This document shows positions 6,060 to 13,419 of a DNA stretch of 13,419 nt, in pieces. Position numbers and translations under genes: made by a program. The notes under the pieces are model-generated. The model made no database searches. It had not been told where the DNA came from and saw only the letters and a list, made by a program, of their open reading frames with translations. Origin of the DNA: an uncultured Lachnospiraceae bacterium (GTDB lineage: Bacteria; Bacillota; Clostridia; Lachnospirales; Lachnospiraceae); NCBI GenBank assembly GCA_902476645.1, contig CABSEG010000077.1, forward strand, positions 1 through 13,419. The letters are read 5' to 3'. Positions within the stretch are counted from its first letter, which is position 1. Every line of letters starts with the position of its first letter.

Positions 6060-9000
6060 ATGAAACAACGTTTGAAACGAATTACGGCCTTGGTTCTCGC
6101 CTTCTCCATGGTGGCTCCAACCCAGGCTCTGCCTGTAAACGCCGCAGAAAGCAACATCAACGGTAACATTATTTTTACCGAAGAGGAAACCATACCAGTC
6201 AGCAATCTTGGCTCTGAGCGCTCCACGCTGTTTAATTCCGGGTGGAAGTTCTTCCTGGGAGACTCCTCTTCCGCCCATGAGGTCAGTTTCAATGATTCCA
6301 GCTGGCGAACCGTGGATCTTCCTCACGATTACAGCATTGAGCAGGAATTCACCACAAGCGGGGAAGCAGAAAGCGGATTTCTCCCCGGTGGAACCGGCTG
6401 GTATCGGAAAACCTTTACCCTTCCGGAGGAATGTGCAGGAAAGAACATTACTGTGGACTTTAACGGTGTTTATATGAACGCCACAGTCTACGTAAACGGG
6501 CATCGGTTGGGCACCCATCCCTATGGCTATACCGGATTTGCCTTTGATATTTCCGAAGATGTGATCTGCGATGGCCGGACGCAAAATGTGATCGCCGTAA
6601 AGGTGGAAAATACGGTTCCAAGCAGCCGTTGGTACTCCGGCAGCGGCATTTACCGGGATGTCTATTTTAACATTACGGAGCCTGTACATGTGGCACGCTA
6701 TGGAACTACCATTACCACGCCGGAGTTGGAAACACAGAAGGATGGCGATGTTACCGTCAACATTGAGACCTCTCTGGAAAATGAAGCGGAGCTGCCTGCA
6801 TCTGTTCAGGTTCGAAACACAGTATACGACAGCTCCGGAAATCCTGTTTCTGACCCTGTTTTAGACACTGTTTCCCTGGAGCCAGGCACAGACCGGACCA
6901 TTGAACAAAATGCAATTGTAAACAAGCCTGATCTTTGGTCTGTAGACTCCCCCACTCTTTACTCTGTAAAGACGGAAGTCCTCCAAGACGCTCAGGTGGT
7001 GGACACTTATGAGTCCTCCTTTGGATTCCGTTACATCGGAGTGGATACGGAAACAGGGTTTACCCTAAACGGAGAAAACCTGAAACTCAAAGGCGTATGT
7101 ATGCACCACGATCAGGGTTCCCTTGGCGCGGAAGCTCACGAGGATGCCATCGAACGCCAGGTAAAAATTTTAAAGGAAATGGGATGTAATTCCATCCGTG
7201 TAACCCACAATCCTGCCTCTGACGTGCTGGTAAGAATGTGCGACAAATACGGCATTTTGTTGATCGACGAAGCATTTGATACCTGGCTGTACTTCAAAAA
7301 CGGAAACGTAAATGATTACAGCGCTCATTTTGATGAAAACATCGGTGAGGAAAATGAGATTATCGGCGGCGCAAGCGACATGACCTGGGCCGAGTACGAT
7401 CTGAAGGAAATGGTATCCAGAGGAAAAAATGCCCCCAGTATTATCATGTGGTCTCTGGGTAATGAAATCATGGAAGGAAACTCCGGTGACTTTTCCATAT
7501 ATTCGGACATTGCCCAGCAGCTGATTACCTGGGGAAAAGAAATCGATGACACCAGATTCTATACCTTTGGCGATAATAAATTAAAAGCCAACTGGTCAGA
7601 AGCATTTGAAATCTCTGATGTACTGACCAGGGAAGGTGGTATGATTGGCGCAAACTATTGTGGCCACAGCATTTACACCAGTCTGCACAACAACCATCCC
7701 GACTATGCCCTATATGGCTCCGAAACGGCATCTGCCATTGGAAGCCGTGGCGTATATCACACCAAGGGCCAGGATAATAGTACGCACGAGTTGACCGCTT
7801 ATGATAAAACAGCCGTAGGTTGGGGTGCCACAGCAAGCAGCGCCTGGTTTGATGTCATCCGCAATGATTTTATCGCCGGGACTTATGTGTGGACAGGCTT
7901 TGATTACATTGGTGAGCCCACCCCCTGGAACGGAACCGGTGCCGGGAGCGTGACCGGAGGACAGCCTTCTCCCCGTTCTTCCTATTTTGGAATCGTAGAT
8001 ACGGCCGGTTTCCCCAAGGACGATTATTACCTCTATCAGAGCCTTTGGAATGAGGATGTGCATACACTTCATATCCTTCCCTGTTGGGATGAGGAAAACA
8101 TCGTACTGACAAACGGCGAGGCGGAAGTGGTGGTATATACCGATGCCGCGAGAGTAGAACTCTATCTGAATAATAAAAAAGTTGCGGAAGCAGACTCCAA
8201 GGTCGTAACCACCAAGGCTGGCTACTCCTATCGTATGTGGCAAGGAAAAAACAACGCTTCCGGATTGTACCCCACCTTTTCTGTTCCCTATGAACGCGGA
8301 ACCTTGTCCGTAAAAGCATATGATGAGCAGAACCAATTGATTACCAATACTGTGGGCAGAAGCAGTGTCACCACCTCTTCTACTCCCAGTCGTCTTCAGT
8401 TAACCGATACCTACAGCTATGGCGACTACTCTACCATCGATGCGGATGGAGCCAGTCTCTCTTATATTTCCGTGGATGTCATGGACGACTTCGGCGTTAT
8501 GGATCCGGATGCGGCAAATGAAATTACCTTCACGGTAGAGGGCGACGGAGAACTGATCGGAACTGATAACGGCGATTCCAGAGATCTCACCTGTTTTGTA
8601 CCTGAGAGTACTACTCAGACTACACGCAAAGCTTATAATGGAAAAGCTCTGGCAATCGTAAAATCCACGAAAAAGGCCGGAAGTTTCACCTTGACAGCCT
8701 CCGCAGATGGCCTGATTTCAGATCGTATTACCGTTACCACACAGTCCGTCTATGAAGATGGAAAGAAAGAGCTGCAAAGTTATCAGCTTCCCACGCACTG
8801 CTATGTGCGCCAGGGAGCAGACAGCCTGGCTCTCCCCGATACCGTTCTGGCTACCTATGCAGACGGAGAGCAAGTTAGCCTTCCCATTACCTGGGAGCCT
8901 TACGATAAAGACAATCTGAATCAGCCGGAAAGTTTTGTGGTATCAGGAGCCTTCCAAAGCGGCGGGCAGCAGGTGGCAGTCTCTATGACGGTTCATGTGT

Positions 9001-12000
9001 ATGGCAACGTGGTAGCTGCTGAAAACTACTCTGGCATCACTGCTCCCAACACCATTCCCACTCTCCCCGGCGTGCTTCAGACCTATCTAGGGAACGGTGA
9101 GGCTTATGAAGAATTTCCAGTGGAATGGAATACGGCACAGCTTACAGAAGAACAATTCGCCGACGTGGGAGCAGTGGTCTCGATCTCAGGAACAGTTACC
9201 ACGCCCTTCCAGGAAATCTATCCGGTGACTGCCAAGATACGGGTGGCGGAACCGATCCTCGGTGAGAAAAATAACATAGCCCCAGATTACCTGGAACTGA
9301 CCCAAAGTTGTACTACGCCCACCGATAATCTGCTCTCCATTGTAAATGGTGTCAAGCAAAGTTCCGTTTCTGGTGGACAGAATGAGCGGTGGTCAAACTG
9401 GAATATGCGCAACGATCCTTCCAGCCCTGTCATCACCTTTACCTGGGCCACTGCCCATTTGGTAGATCAGATCAATCTGTTCTACTACACCGAGGAAGGC
9501 GTAAGCAATTCTCAGCGCCCCACCAGCGTAAGTTTCGAATATTCATTAAACGGACAGGATTGGCAGCCCGTGGGATATGATACCTCCAATGTGGAAGAAA
9601 TCGAAAATGACGGTCGCATTTTCCACCTAAACGAAATGATTAACCCCATTGCCATCCGTATCATTCTAGGGCATGACAAGGGATATTTCATTGGTTTGAC
9701 CGAAGCCGAGATCATGAGCACCAGCGTTTCTTATCGCGCAAACACTTCTGCGGACTTAAGCGGTATTGAAATCGACGGGATTCCTCTTGCTGACTTTGAT
9801 TCCGACACCACGGAATATACCGTAAACGGAAACCAGATAACCGGTGTAACGCCCAGGGAAAATGCTGCGTATACGGTTCTTCCCTTCTATGGGAATACCG
9901 TTCAGATCCTGACAAAATCCGAGGACAGGACAGAATCCAAAGCTTACACCTTTATTTTTGAAAATATGGATCCCGACATCAGTTACCTCTCAAAGGTAAT
10001 GGTAACGGCCCCCACAGACACTGTAGCTAAACATGACACCCTGCAGCTACAGGCAACTGCTCTGAATCAGGATGGGGAGGACATCACAGATGCCTGCCAG
10101 ATCACATTCCAGGTGAAAGGCCAGGCAACCTGTACAGAAACCGGACTGGTTACTGCCCCAGAAAGTGGACTGGTACAGGCTATTGCAACCGCCTCCTACA
10201 AGGGAAAGAGCATCTCTTCTGCTCCTTTTACCATTCGGGTCAACGGAGCGGATATTCCCATTGAGGATCTCACCGGATTTGCCGACAGCGAAGAGACCTC
10301 CGAATCCATGCAGCCGGCTTCCAATGCCGTAGACAAGGATGTAAGTACTCACTGGCATACCAGCTGGACTTCCAACGATGTGGTCATCAACCCAGACAGT
10401 CCGGACGACTGTGAAAACAACGGTTACACCATTGACCTTGGCAAGGTACAGGAAGTAACCAAGCTGGAATATTTGCCCAGACAACCGTTAAGCACAGGGG
10501 ACGGCTTTGAAAATGGAAGAATTTTGACTTATCGTATTTTAGCCGGAAACTCTCTGGATTCCCTGAGTGTTGTCAGCGAAGGCAGCTGGGAGAATGACGA
10601 AACCTTAAAGTCTGCCAGATTTGAGCCATTACAGGCCCGCTACATCCGTATTGAAGCGCTTTCCACCTATACAGGTGACACGGAACCGGAAAACCAGAAT
10701 AAATACATCAGCGCGGCAGAATTCTACGTTTATGCGCCCGGAGAGCCAGAGTGTATCTGCGAAATCCAGGATCTTGTATTGGAAGGCCAAAGTCTTACCA
10801 TTCCCTATTATGAGGATAGCGCGCAGCTTTCATTGGAAGCCTCCGCTACCTTGCGGGATGGCTGTATCGAAGACGGCCATGAAAACGCCGTCCTTACGTA
10901 TACCTATTCCATCGAGCAGGACGAAAACCAGATTGCAGAACTGACTGGCAGCACTCTAACCCTCACCGGCAGCGGTACGGTTCTTGTGAAGGTCACCGCC
11001 CAGGCGCTGGATGCGCAGAATGAGGTCATTCAAGAGGTTTCCACTACAGCAGAGTTTACCTGCACCAAAGAAGCAGTGCCTGAATACACAATTTCCTTTG
11101 AGGGCGGAGAGGGTGCCCTTGGCCAGGCCCCCGCACCCATTACAGGCGCCATAGGAACCCGTTTCTACCTGCCTGAGAATACCTTTGTAAAGAAGGGATA
11201 CGATTTCGCAGGATGGAGCAACGGCATTTCCATTTATCCCGAAAATACGCTTCTGACCATTGGTTCCAGAGATGTAACCTTCACAGCCGTATGGGAGATT
11301 GCGGAGGTGCCTTCGGAAAAGATTGAATCCATCACCGGCCGTGCAGAAAGTCAGCAGAGTACGCAGCCTGCCTCCAACGCAACAGATAATAATGTAAACA
11401 CCCATTGGCATTCCAACTGGACTAACAACAATGTGGTGATCGATCCTAACAATCCAGATGCCTGCAAGAATAACGGTTACATCATTGATCTGGGGGACAT
11501 CTATCCGGTAACAAAGTTAGAATATCTGCCCAGACAGTATACCGGACCCAACGACGGATGTGAAAATGGACGCATTATCAACTACCGCATCCTGGCCGGT
11601 ACTACTGAAGATTCCATGTCTGTGGTATGCACCGGAACCTGGGAAAACGACTACTCTTTAAAGACCGCCAAATTCCAGACCGTTTCGGCCCGTTACATCC
11701 GTATTGAGGCCCTTTCCACCTATTCCGTGGAAGCGAACGGTGCCAACAAGTACATCAACGCGGCGGAGTTTTATGTCTACAAAGCCAAAGAAAGCTTCCA
11801 GGCTCAGGAGCTAAGAGATTGGATTCTCTTCATGGAAACCCTCTCCGAATCAGACTATACGGTCGCAAGCTGGAGGATTCTGGAAGAAGCCCTTCAGGCA
11901 GCCAAAGAAGTGGAGGCAAATACAAATGCTACAAAATCTGAAATCGATCAGGCAATTGCTAATTTAGTGGCCGCTTTCGGAGGATTGGAATATGGAGTGC

Positions 12001-12800
12001 AAAAACAGCATCTACAGGAAGCTATCAAGGCAGCGCAAAGTATTCTCTCCAGGGAACAGGATTACGATGCAGAAAGTCTTGCCGCACTAAAAGCACTGAT
12101 CGAAGATGCCGAAAACCTGTTAGCCGATTCTTCAGCAACTCAGGACCAGGTAAATCAAATGGTAAGCGACTTGATTGAAGCCATTGTGCAGGTTGCACCG
12201 GATGAAGAACTGGCTGCTCTGGAAAGCCTTATCGTAGCAGTAGAAGGTCTGAATAGCAGCAAATACACTTTTGACAGTTGGGCTGCGCTGGAAGAGGCGA
12301 TAGCCAATGCGAAGACCGTCCTTGCAGATCCTGATCGGGCGGACGGAGCCCTTGCAGATGCTTATTTGAAGCTTTCAGAAGCCATCCGGGGATTGGTTAT
12401 GAAGGGCAACAAGGAAGCTCTTACTGCCGTTATAGAAAAGGCAGAAGCCATTCTGGGCACTGCTTCCAATTATACAGAATCTACTATCGCAGGGCTAGAA
12501 GAAGCTCTTGCCGATGCAAAGGCTGTTTATGACAATGAAAACGCCTCACAGGCAGAAGTCAATACCGCTACAGAGGCACTCACCAAAGTGCTGGTACAGG
12601 CCCGCTTAAGAGGGGATCTGGATCAGGATGGTACGATTACCACAAAAGACTCCACTGCTCTCCTGCGCTACGCTGCTGAGCTTGACAGCCCGGATGCCGA
12701 AACACTGGAGGGTGCTGACGTGAATGGAGATGGCATTGCAGATACTCGAGATGCTGTACTAATTCTTCAGTTTGCTTCAGAAAAAATAGACACTTTTTAA
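6060..12800 (+). CDS. Giant secreted GH2 beta-galactosidase-type enzyme with F5/8, FIVAR and dockerin modules
   Basis: This 2246-residue secreted enzyme should cleave non-reducing beta-linked sugars, most likely galactose. AAAGGAGG lies six bases before the ATG. Modules in order: signal peptide (1-28, likely cut VNA/AES); GH2 sugar-binding domain (about 55-215); GH2 Ig-like domain (about 216-320); TIM barrel (about 322-640) with acid/base Glu469 in SLGNEI and nucleophile Glu555 in YGSETAS; a DUF4982-like region and GH2 C-terminal Ig domain (about 655-887); two Big_4-like Ig domains (about 904-1065); a first F5/8-like domain (about 1071-1220); a cadherin-like beta-sandwich (about 1228-1305); an Ig domain; F5/8 domain 2 (about 1402-1560); another Ig-like stretch; an InlB/Flg_new-type repeat (about 1676-1746, ending in AVWE); F5/8 domain 3 (about 1755-1909); four FIVAR-like repeats (about 1911-2183); and a type I dockerin (about 2184-2246). 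No LPXTG, SLH or C-terminal membrane segment was found. A terminator follows the stop. Exact substrate and linkage cannot be read; a beta-glucuronidase or related GH2 activity is less likely given the SETAS-type barrel. Confidence 0.93.
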   Translation: MKQRLKRITALVLAFSMVAPTQALPVNAAESNINGNIIFTEEETIPVSNLGSERSTLFNSGWKFFLGDSSSAHEVSFNDSSWRTVDLPHDYSIEQEFTTSGEAESGFLPGGTGWYRKTFTLPEECAGKNITVDFNGVYMNATVYVNGHRLGTHPYGYTGFAFDISEDVICDGRTQNVIAVKVENTVPSSRWYSGSGIYRDVYFNITEPVHVARYGTTITTPELETQKDGDVTVNIETSLENEAELPASVQVRNTVYDSSGNPVSDPVLDTVSLEPGTDRTIEQNAIVNKPDLWSVDSPTLYSVKTEVLQDAQVVDTYESSFGFRYIGVDTETGFTLNGENLKLKGVCMHHDQGSLGAEAHEDAIERQVKILKEMGCNSIRVTHNPASDVLVRMCDKYGILLIDEAFDTWLYFKNGNVNDYSAHFDENIGEENEIIGGASDMTWAEYDLKEMVSRGKNAPSIIMWSLGNEIMEGNSGDFSIYSDIAQQLITWGKEIDDTRFYTFGDNKLKANWSEAFEISDVLTREGGMIGANYCGHSIYTSLHNNHPDYALYGSETASAIGSRGVYHTKGQDNSTHELTAYDKTAVGWGATASSAWFDVIRNDFIAGTYVWTGFDYIGEPTPWNGTGAGSVTGGQPSPRSSYFGIVDTAGFPKDDYYLYQSLWNEDVHTLHILPCWDEENIVLTNGEAEVVVYTDAARVELYLNNKKVAEADSKVVTTKAGYSYRMWQGKNNASGLYPTFSVPYERGTLSVKAYDEQNQLITNTVGRSSVTTSSTPSRLQLTDTYSYGDYSTIDADGASLSYISVDVMDDFGVMDPDAANEITFTVEGDGELIGTDNGDSRDLTCFVPESTTQTTRKAYNGKALAIVKSTKKAGSFTLTASADGLISDRITVTTQSVYEDGKKELQSYQLPTHCYVRQGADSLALPDTVLATYADGEQVSLPITWEPYDKDNLNQPESFVVSGAFQSGGQQVAVSMTVHVYGNVVAAENYSGITAPNTIPTLPGVLQTYLGNGEAYEEFPVEWNTAQLTEEQFADVGAVVSISGTVTTPFQEIYPVTAKIRVAEPILGEKNNIAPDYLELTQSCTTPTDNLLSIVNGVKQSSVSGGQNERWSNWNMRNDPSSPVITFTWATAHLVDQINLFYYTEEGVSNSQRPTSVSFEYSLNGQDWQPVGYDTSNVEEIENDGRIFHLNEMINPIAIRIILGHDKGYFIGLTEAEIMSTSVSYRANTSADLSGIEIDGIPLADFDSDTTEYTVNGNQITGVTPRENAAYTVLPFYGNTVQILTKSEDRTESKAYTFIFENMDPDISYLSKVMVTAPTDTVAKHDTLQLQATALNQDGEDITDACQITFQVKGQATCTETGLVTAPESGLVQAIATASYKGKSISSAPFTIRVNGADIPIEDLTGFADSEETSESMQPASNAVDKDVSTHWHTSWTSNDVVINPDSPDDCENNGYTIDLGKVQEVTKLEYLPRQPLSTGDGFENGRILTYRILAGNSLDSLSVVSEGSWENDETLKSARFEPLQARYIRIEALSTYTGDTEPENQNKYISAAEFYVYAPGEPECICEIQDLVLEGQSLTIPYYEDSAQLSLEASATLRDGCIEDGHENAVLTYTYSIEQDENQIAELTGSTLTLTGSGTVLVKVTAQALDAQNEVIQEVSTTAEFTCTKEAVPEYTISFEGGEGALGQAPAPITGAIGTRFYLPENTFVKKGYDFAGWSNGISIYPENTLLTIGSRDVTFTAVWEIAEVPSEKIESITGRAESQQSTQPASNATDNNVNTHWHSNWTNNNVVIDPNNPDACKNNGYIIDLGDIYPVTKLEYLPRQYTGPNDGCENGRIINYRILAGTTEDSMSVVCTGTWENDYSLKTAKFQTVSARYIRIEALSTYSVEANGANKYINAAEFYVYKAKESFQAQELRDWILFMETLSESDYTVASWRILEEALQAAKEVEANTNATKSEIDQAIANLVAAFGGLEYGVQKQHLQEAIKAAQSILSREQDYDAESLAALKALIEDAENLLADSSATQDQVNQMVSDLIEAIVQVAPDEELAALESLIVAVEGLNSSKYTFDSWAALEEAIANAKTVLADPDRADGALADAYLKLSEAIRGLVMKGNKEALTAVIEKAEAILGTASNYTESTIAGLEEALADAKAVYDNENASQAEVNTATEALTKVLVQARLRGDLDQDGTITTKDSTALLRYAAELDSPDAETLEGADVNGDGIADTRDAVLILQFASEKIDTF
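10281..10740 (+). repeat. F5/8-type domain, copy A of an internal duplication
   Basis: Residues about 1408-1560 of the glycosidase form one copy of a roughly 150-residue carbohydrate-binding-type domain. Hand alignment to copy B gives about 90 identical positions out of about 145. Shared blocks include QPASNA, THWH, VTKLEYLPRQ, ENGRI, YRILAG, ARYIRIEALSTY and AAEFYVY. Confidence 0.88.
11325..11786 (+). repeat. F5/8-type domain, copy B of an internal duplication
   Basis: Residues about 1756-1909 are the partner copy, separated from copy A by an Ig-like segment and an InlB-type repeat. It is a little shorter near its end (the segment before NKYI). Conservation of the WHxxW and ENGRI regions suggests both copies still bind ligand. 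Confidence 0.88.
11790..12608 (+). repeat. Four FIVAR-like helical repeats
   Basis: Residues about 1911-2183 hold four helical units of roughly 65-68 residues. The units begin near 1917, 1980, 2048 and 2115. Each shows the FIVAR pattern: a hydrophobic helix, Y-T/D-x-x-S/T, L-E-x-A-L/I-x-x-A, then a Q/E-V/I-D/N-x-A helix. In Clostridium perfringens glycosidases a FIVAR unit sits directly before the dockerin and can help cohesin binding; here four precede it. Confidence 0.8.
12609..12797 (+). other. Type I dockerin module
   Basis: Two calcium-binding F-hand loops are clear: DLDQDGTITTKD starting at Asp2186, then DVNGDGIADTRD, each followed by a hydrophobic helix (LLRYAAEL and AVLILQFASE). This module docks enzymes onto cohesins. 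No cohesin gene lies in the window. Confidence 0.93.
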
Positions 12801-12818
12801 TAAGCAGATTTTAATCAG

Positions 12819-12850
12819 AAAAGCCGGGGGATATGTTCCTCCGGCTTTTT
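12819..12850 (+). terminator. Intrinsic terminator of the glycosidase gene
   Basis: A 13-bp stem, AAAAGCCGGGGGA against TCCTCCGGCTTTT with one G-U pair and a 5-base loop, ends in a T run 19-50 bases after the stop codon. Confidence 0.9.
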
Positions 12851-12889
12851 CCATTCTGATTCTATAGAATATAGAATTCAAACACCAAC

Positions 12890-12922
12890 AAAAAACTTGC
12901 AGAAAAAATCCGCAAGTTTTTT
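12890..12922 (-). terminator. Terminator of the rRNA/tRNA-Asn operon
   Basis: A perfect 11-bp stem, AAAAAACTTGC against GCAAGTTTTTT with an 11-base loop, starts three bases after the tRNA-Asn 3' end. It has T runs in both directions, so it can also stop leftover plus-strand transcription. Confidence 0.85.
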
Positions 12923-12924
12923 AA

Positions 12925-12996
12925 CTCCCCGAGTTGGGCTCGAACCAACAACCCTTCGGTTAACAGCCGAATGCTCTACCATTGAGCTATCGAGGA
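12925..12996 (-). tRNA. tRNA-Asn (GUU)
   Basis: This 72-nt cloverleaf has acceptor TCCTCGA paired with TCGGGGA, discriminator G and a TTGGTTCGAGCCCAA T arm. The anticodon loop CTGTTAA gives GUU at 12962-12964. CCA is not encoded. No promoter is seen between it and the 23S gene, so it is probably made as the last part of the rRNA transcript. Confidence 0.95.
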
Positions 12997-13102
12997 TTAT
13001 TCTGTTTAGAAGGCTTATACCTTCAAAACCGCATACGGATATCTGATTCCCATCCTTCTCTCTTCTCTGTCCCGCTTTCCGCCTGTGCTTCTCCGCACTC
13101 TT
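12997..13102 (-). other. 23S to tRNA-Asn spacer
   Basis: About 105 bp separate the 23S 3' end from tRNA-Asn. It holds a hairpin (13009-13024, GAAGG-TATAAG-CCTTC) that may serve in processing. No 5S rRNA signature is present, and the spacer is shorter than a 5S gene. Confidence 0.6.

Positions 13103-13419
<317 letters not shown>

Noticed and set aside
7710..8336. Long minus-strand frame inside the glycosidase gene
   Set aside because: It is a shadow of a gene with clear conserved motifs on the plus strand. The translation has no recognisable domain.
12600..12800. Possible cell-wall anchor (LPXTG, SLH or terminal membrane helix) on the glycosidase
   Set aside because: Looked for and not found. 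The protein ends right after the dockerin.
12859..12870. Perfect 12-bp palindrome ATTCTATAGAAT after the glycosidase terminator
   Set aside because: It lies between two terminators with no promoter nearby and is short and AT-rich. Chance is the simplest explanation.

Overview
The window looks like chromosomal DNA from a gut-type Clostridia, most likely the Lachnospiraceae. The reasons are a YesM/YesN-type two-component pair, Gram-positive lipoprotein signal peptides, strong AGGAGG ribosome-binding sites, tRNA genes without an encoded CCA, and a very large secreted glycosidase built from Ig-like, F5/8-type, FIVAR and dockerin modules. I cannot name the genus from sequence alone.

Left arm, positions 1-5532, all on the minus strand. 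A response regulator (REC plus AraC-type HTH), a membrane histidine kinase (dCache-like sensor, HAMP, His_kinase, HATPase) and a sugar-binding lipoprotein overlap end to end (5496 to 1217) and read as one translationally coupled operon. After 174 bp, which carry their own extended -10 promoter and a possible operator, comes the start of a second binding protein. This one is a galactose/glucose-binding lipoprotein of the MglB type with the calcium loop, and the window edge cuts it. The rest of an Mgl ABC transporter would be expected beyond position 1.

Middle, 5533-6059. Two minus-strand tRNA genes, Glu(UUC) then Cys(GCA), have a promoter and an intrinsic terminator of their own. They separate the regulatory operon from a divergent AT-rich promoter region of about 250 bp.

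Right arm, 6060-12800, plus strand. One gene of 2246 codons encodes a secreted multidomain GH2 beta-galactosidase-type enzyme. It has both catalytic glutamates, several Ig-like domains, three F5/8-type carbohydrate-binding domains (two are obvious duplicates), four FIVAR-like helical repeats and a C-terminal type I dockerin. No sortase or S-layer anchor was found. It ends in an intrinsic terminator and faces the 3' end of an rRNA operon (23S, then tRNA-Asn, then terminator) running the other way. No 5S gene lies between the 23S and the tRNA.

How the parts may fit: the secreted enzyme would release galactose from host or dietary glycans while held in a cohesin-dockerin complex. The lipoprotein-kinase-regulator module would sense the freed sugar and switch on the MglB transporter. 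The enzyme activity, sensor and transporter are each supported by motifs; the functional link is inferred from position.
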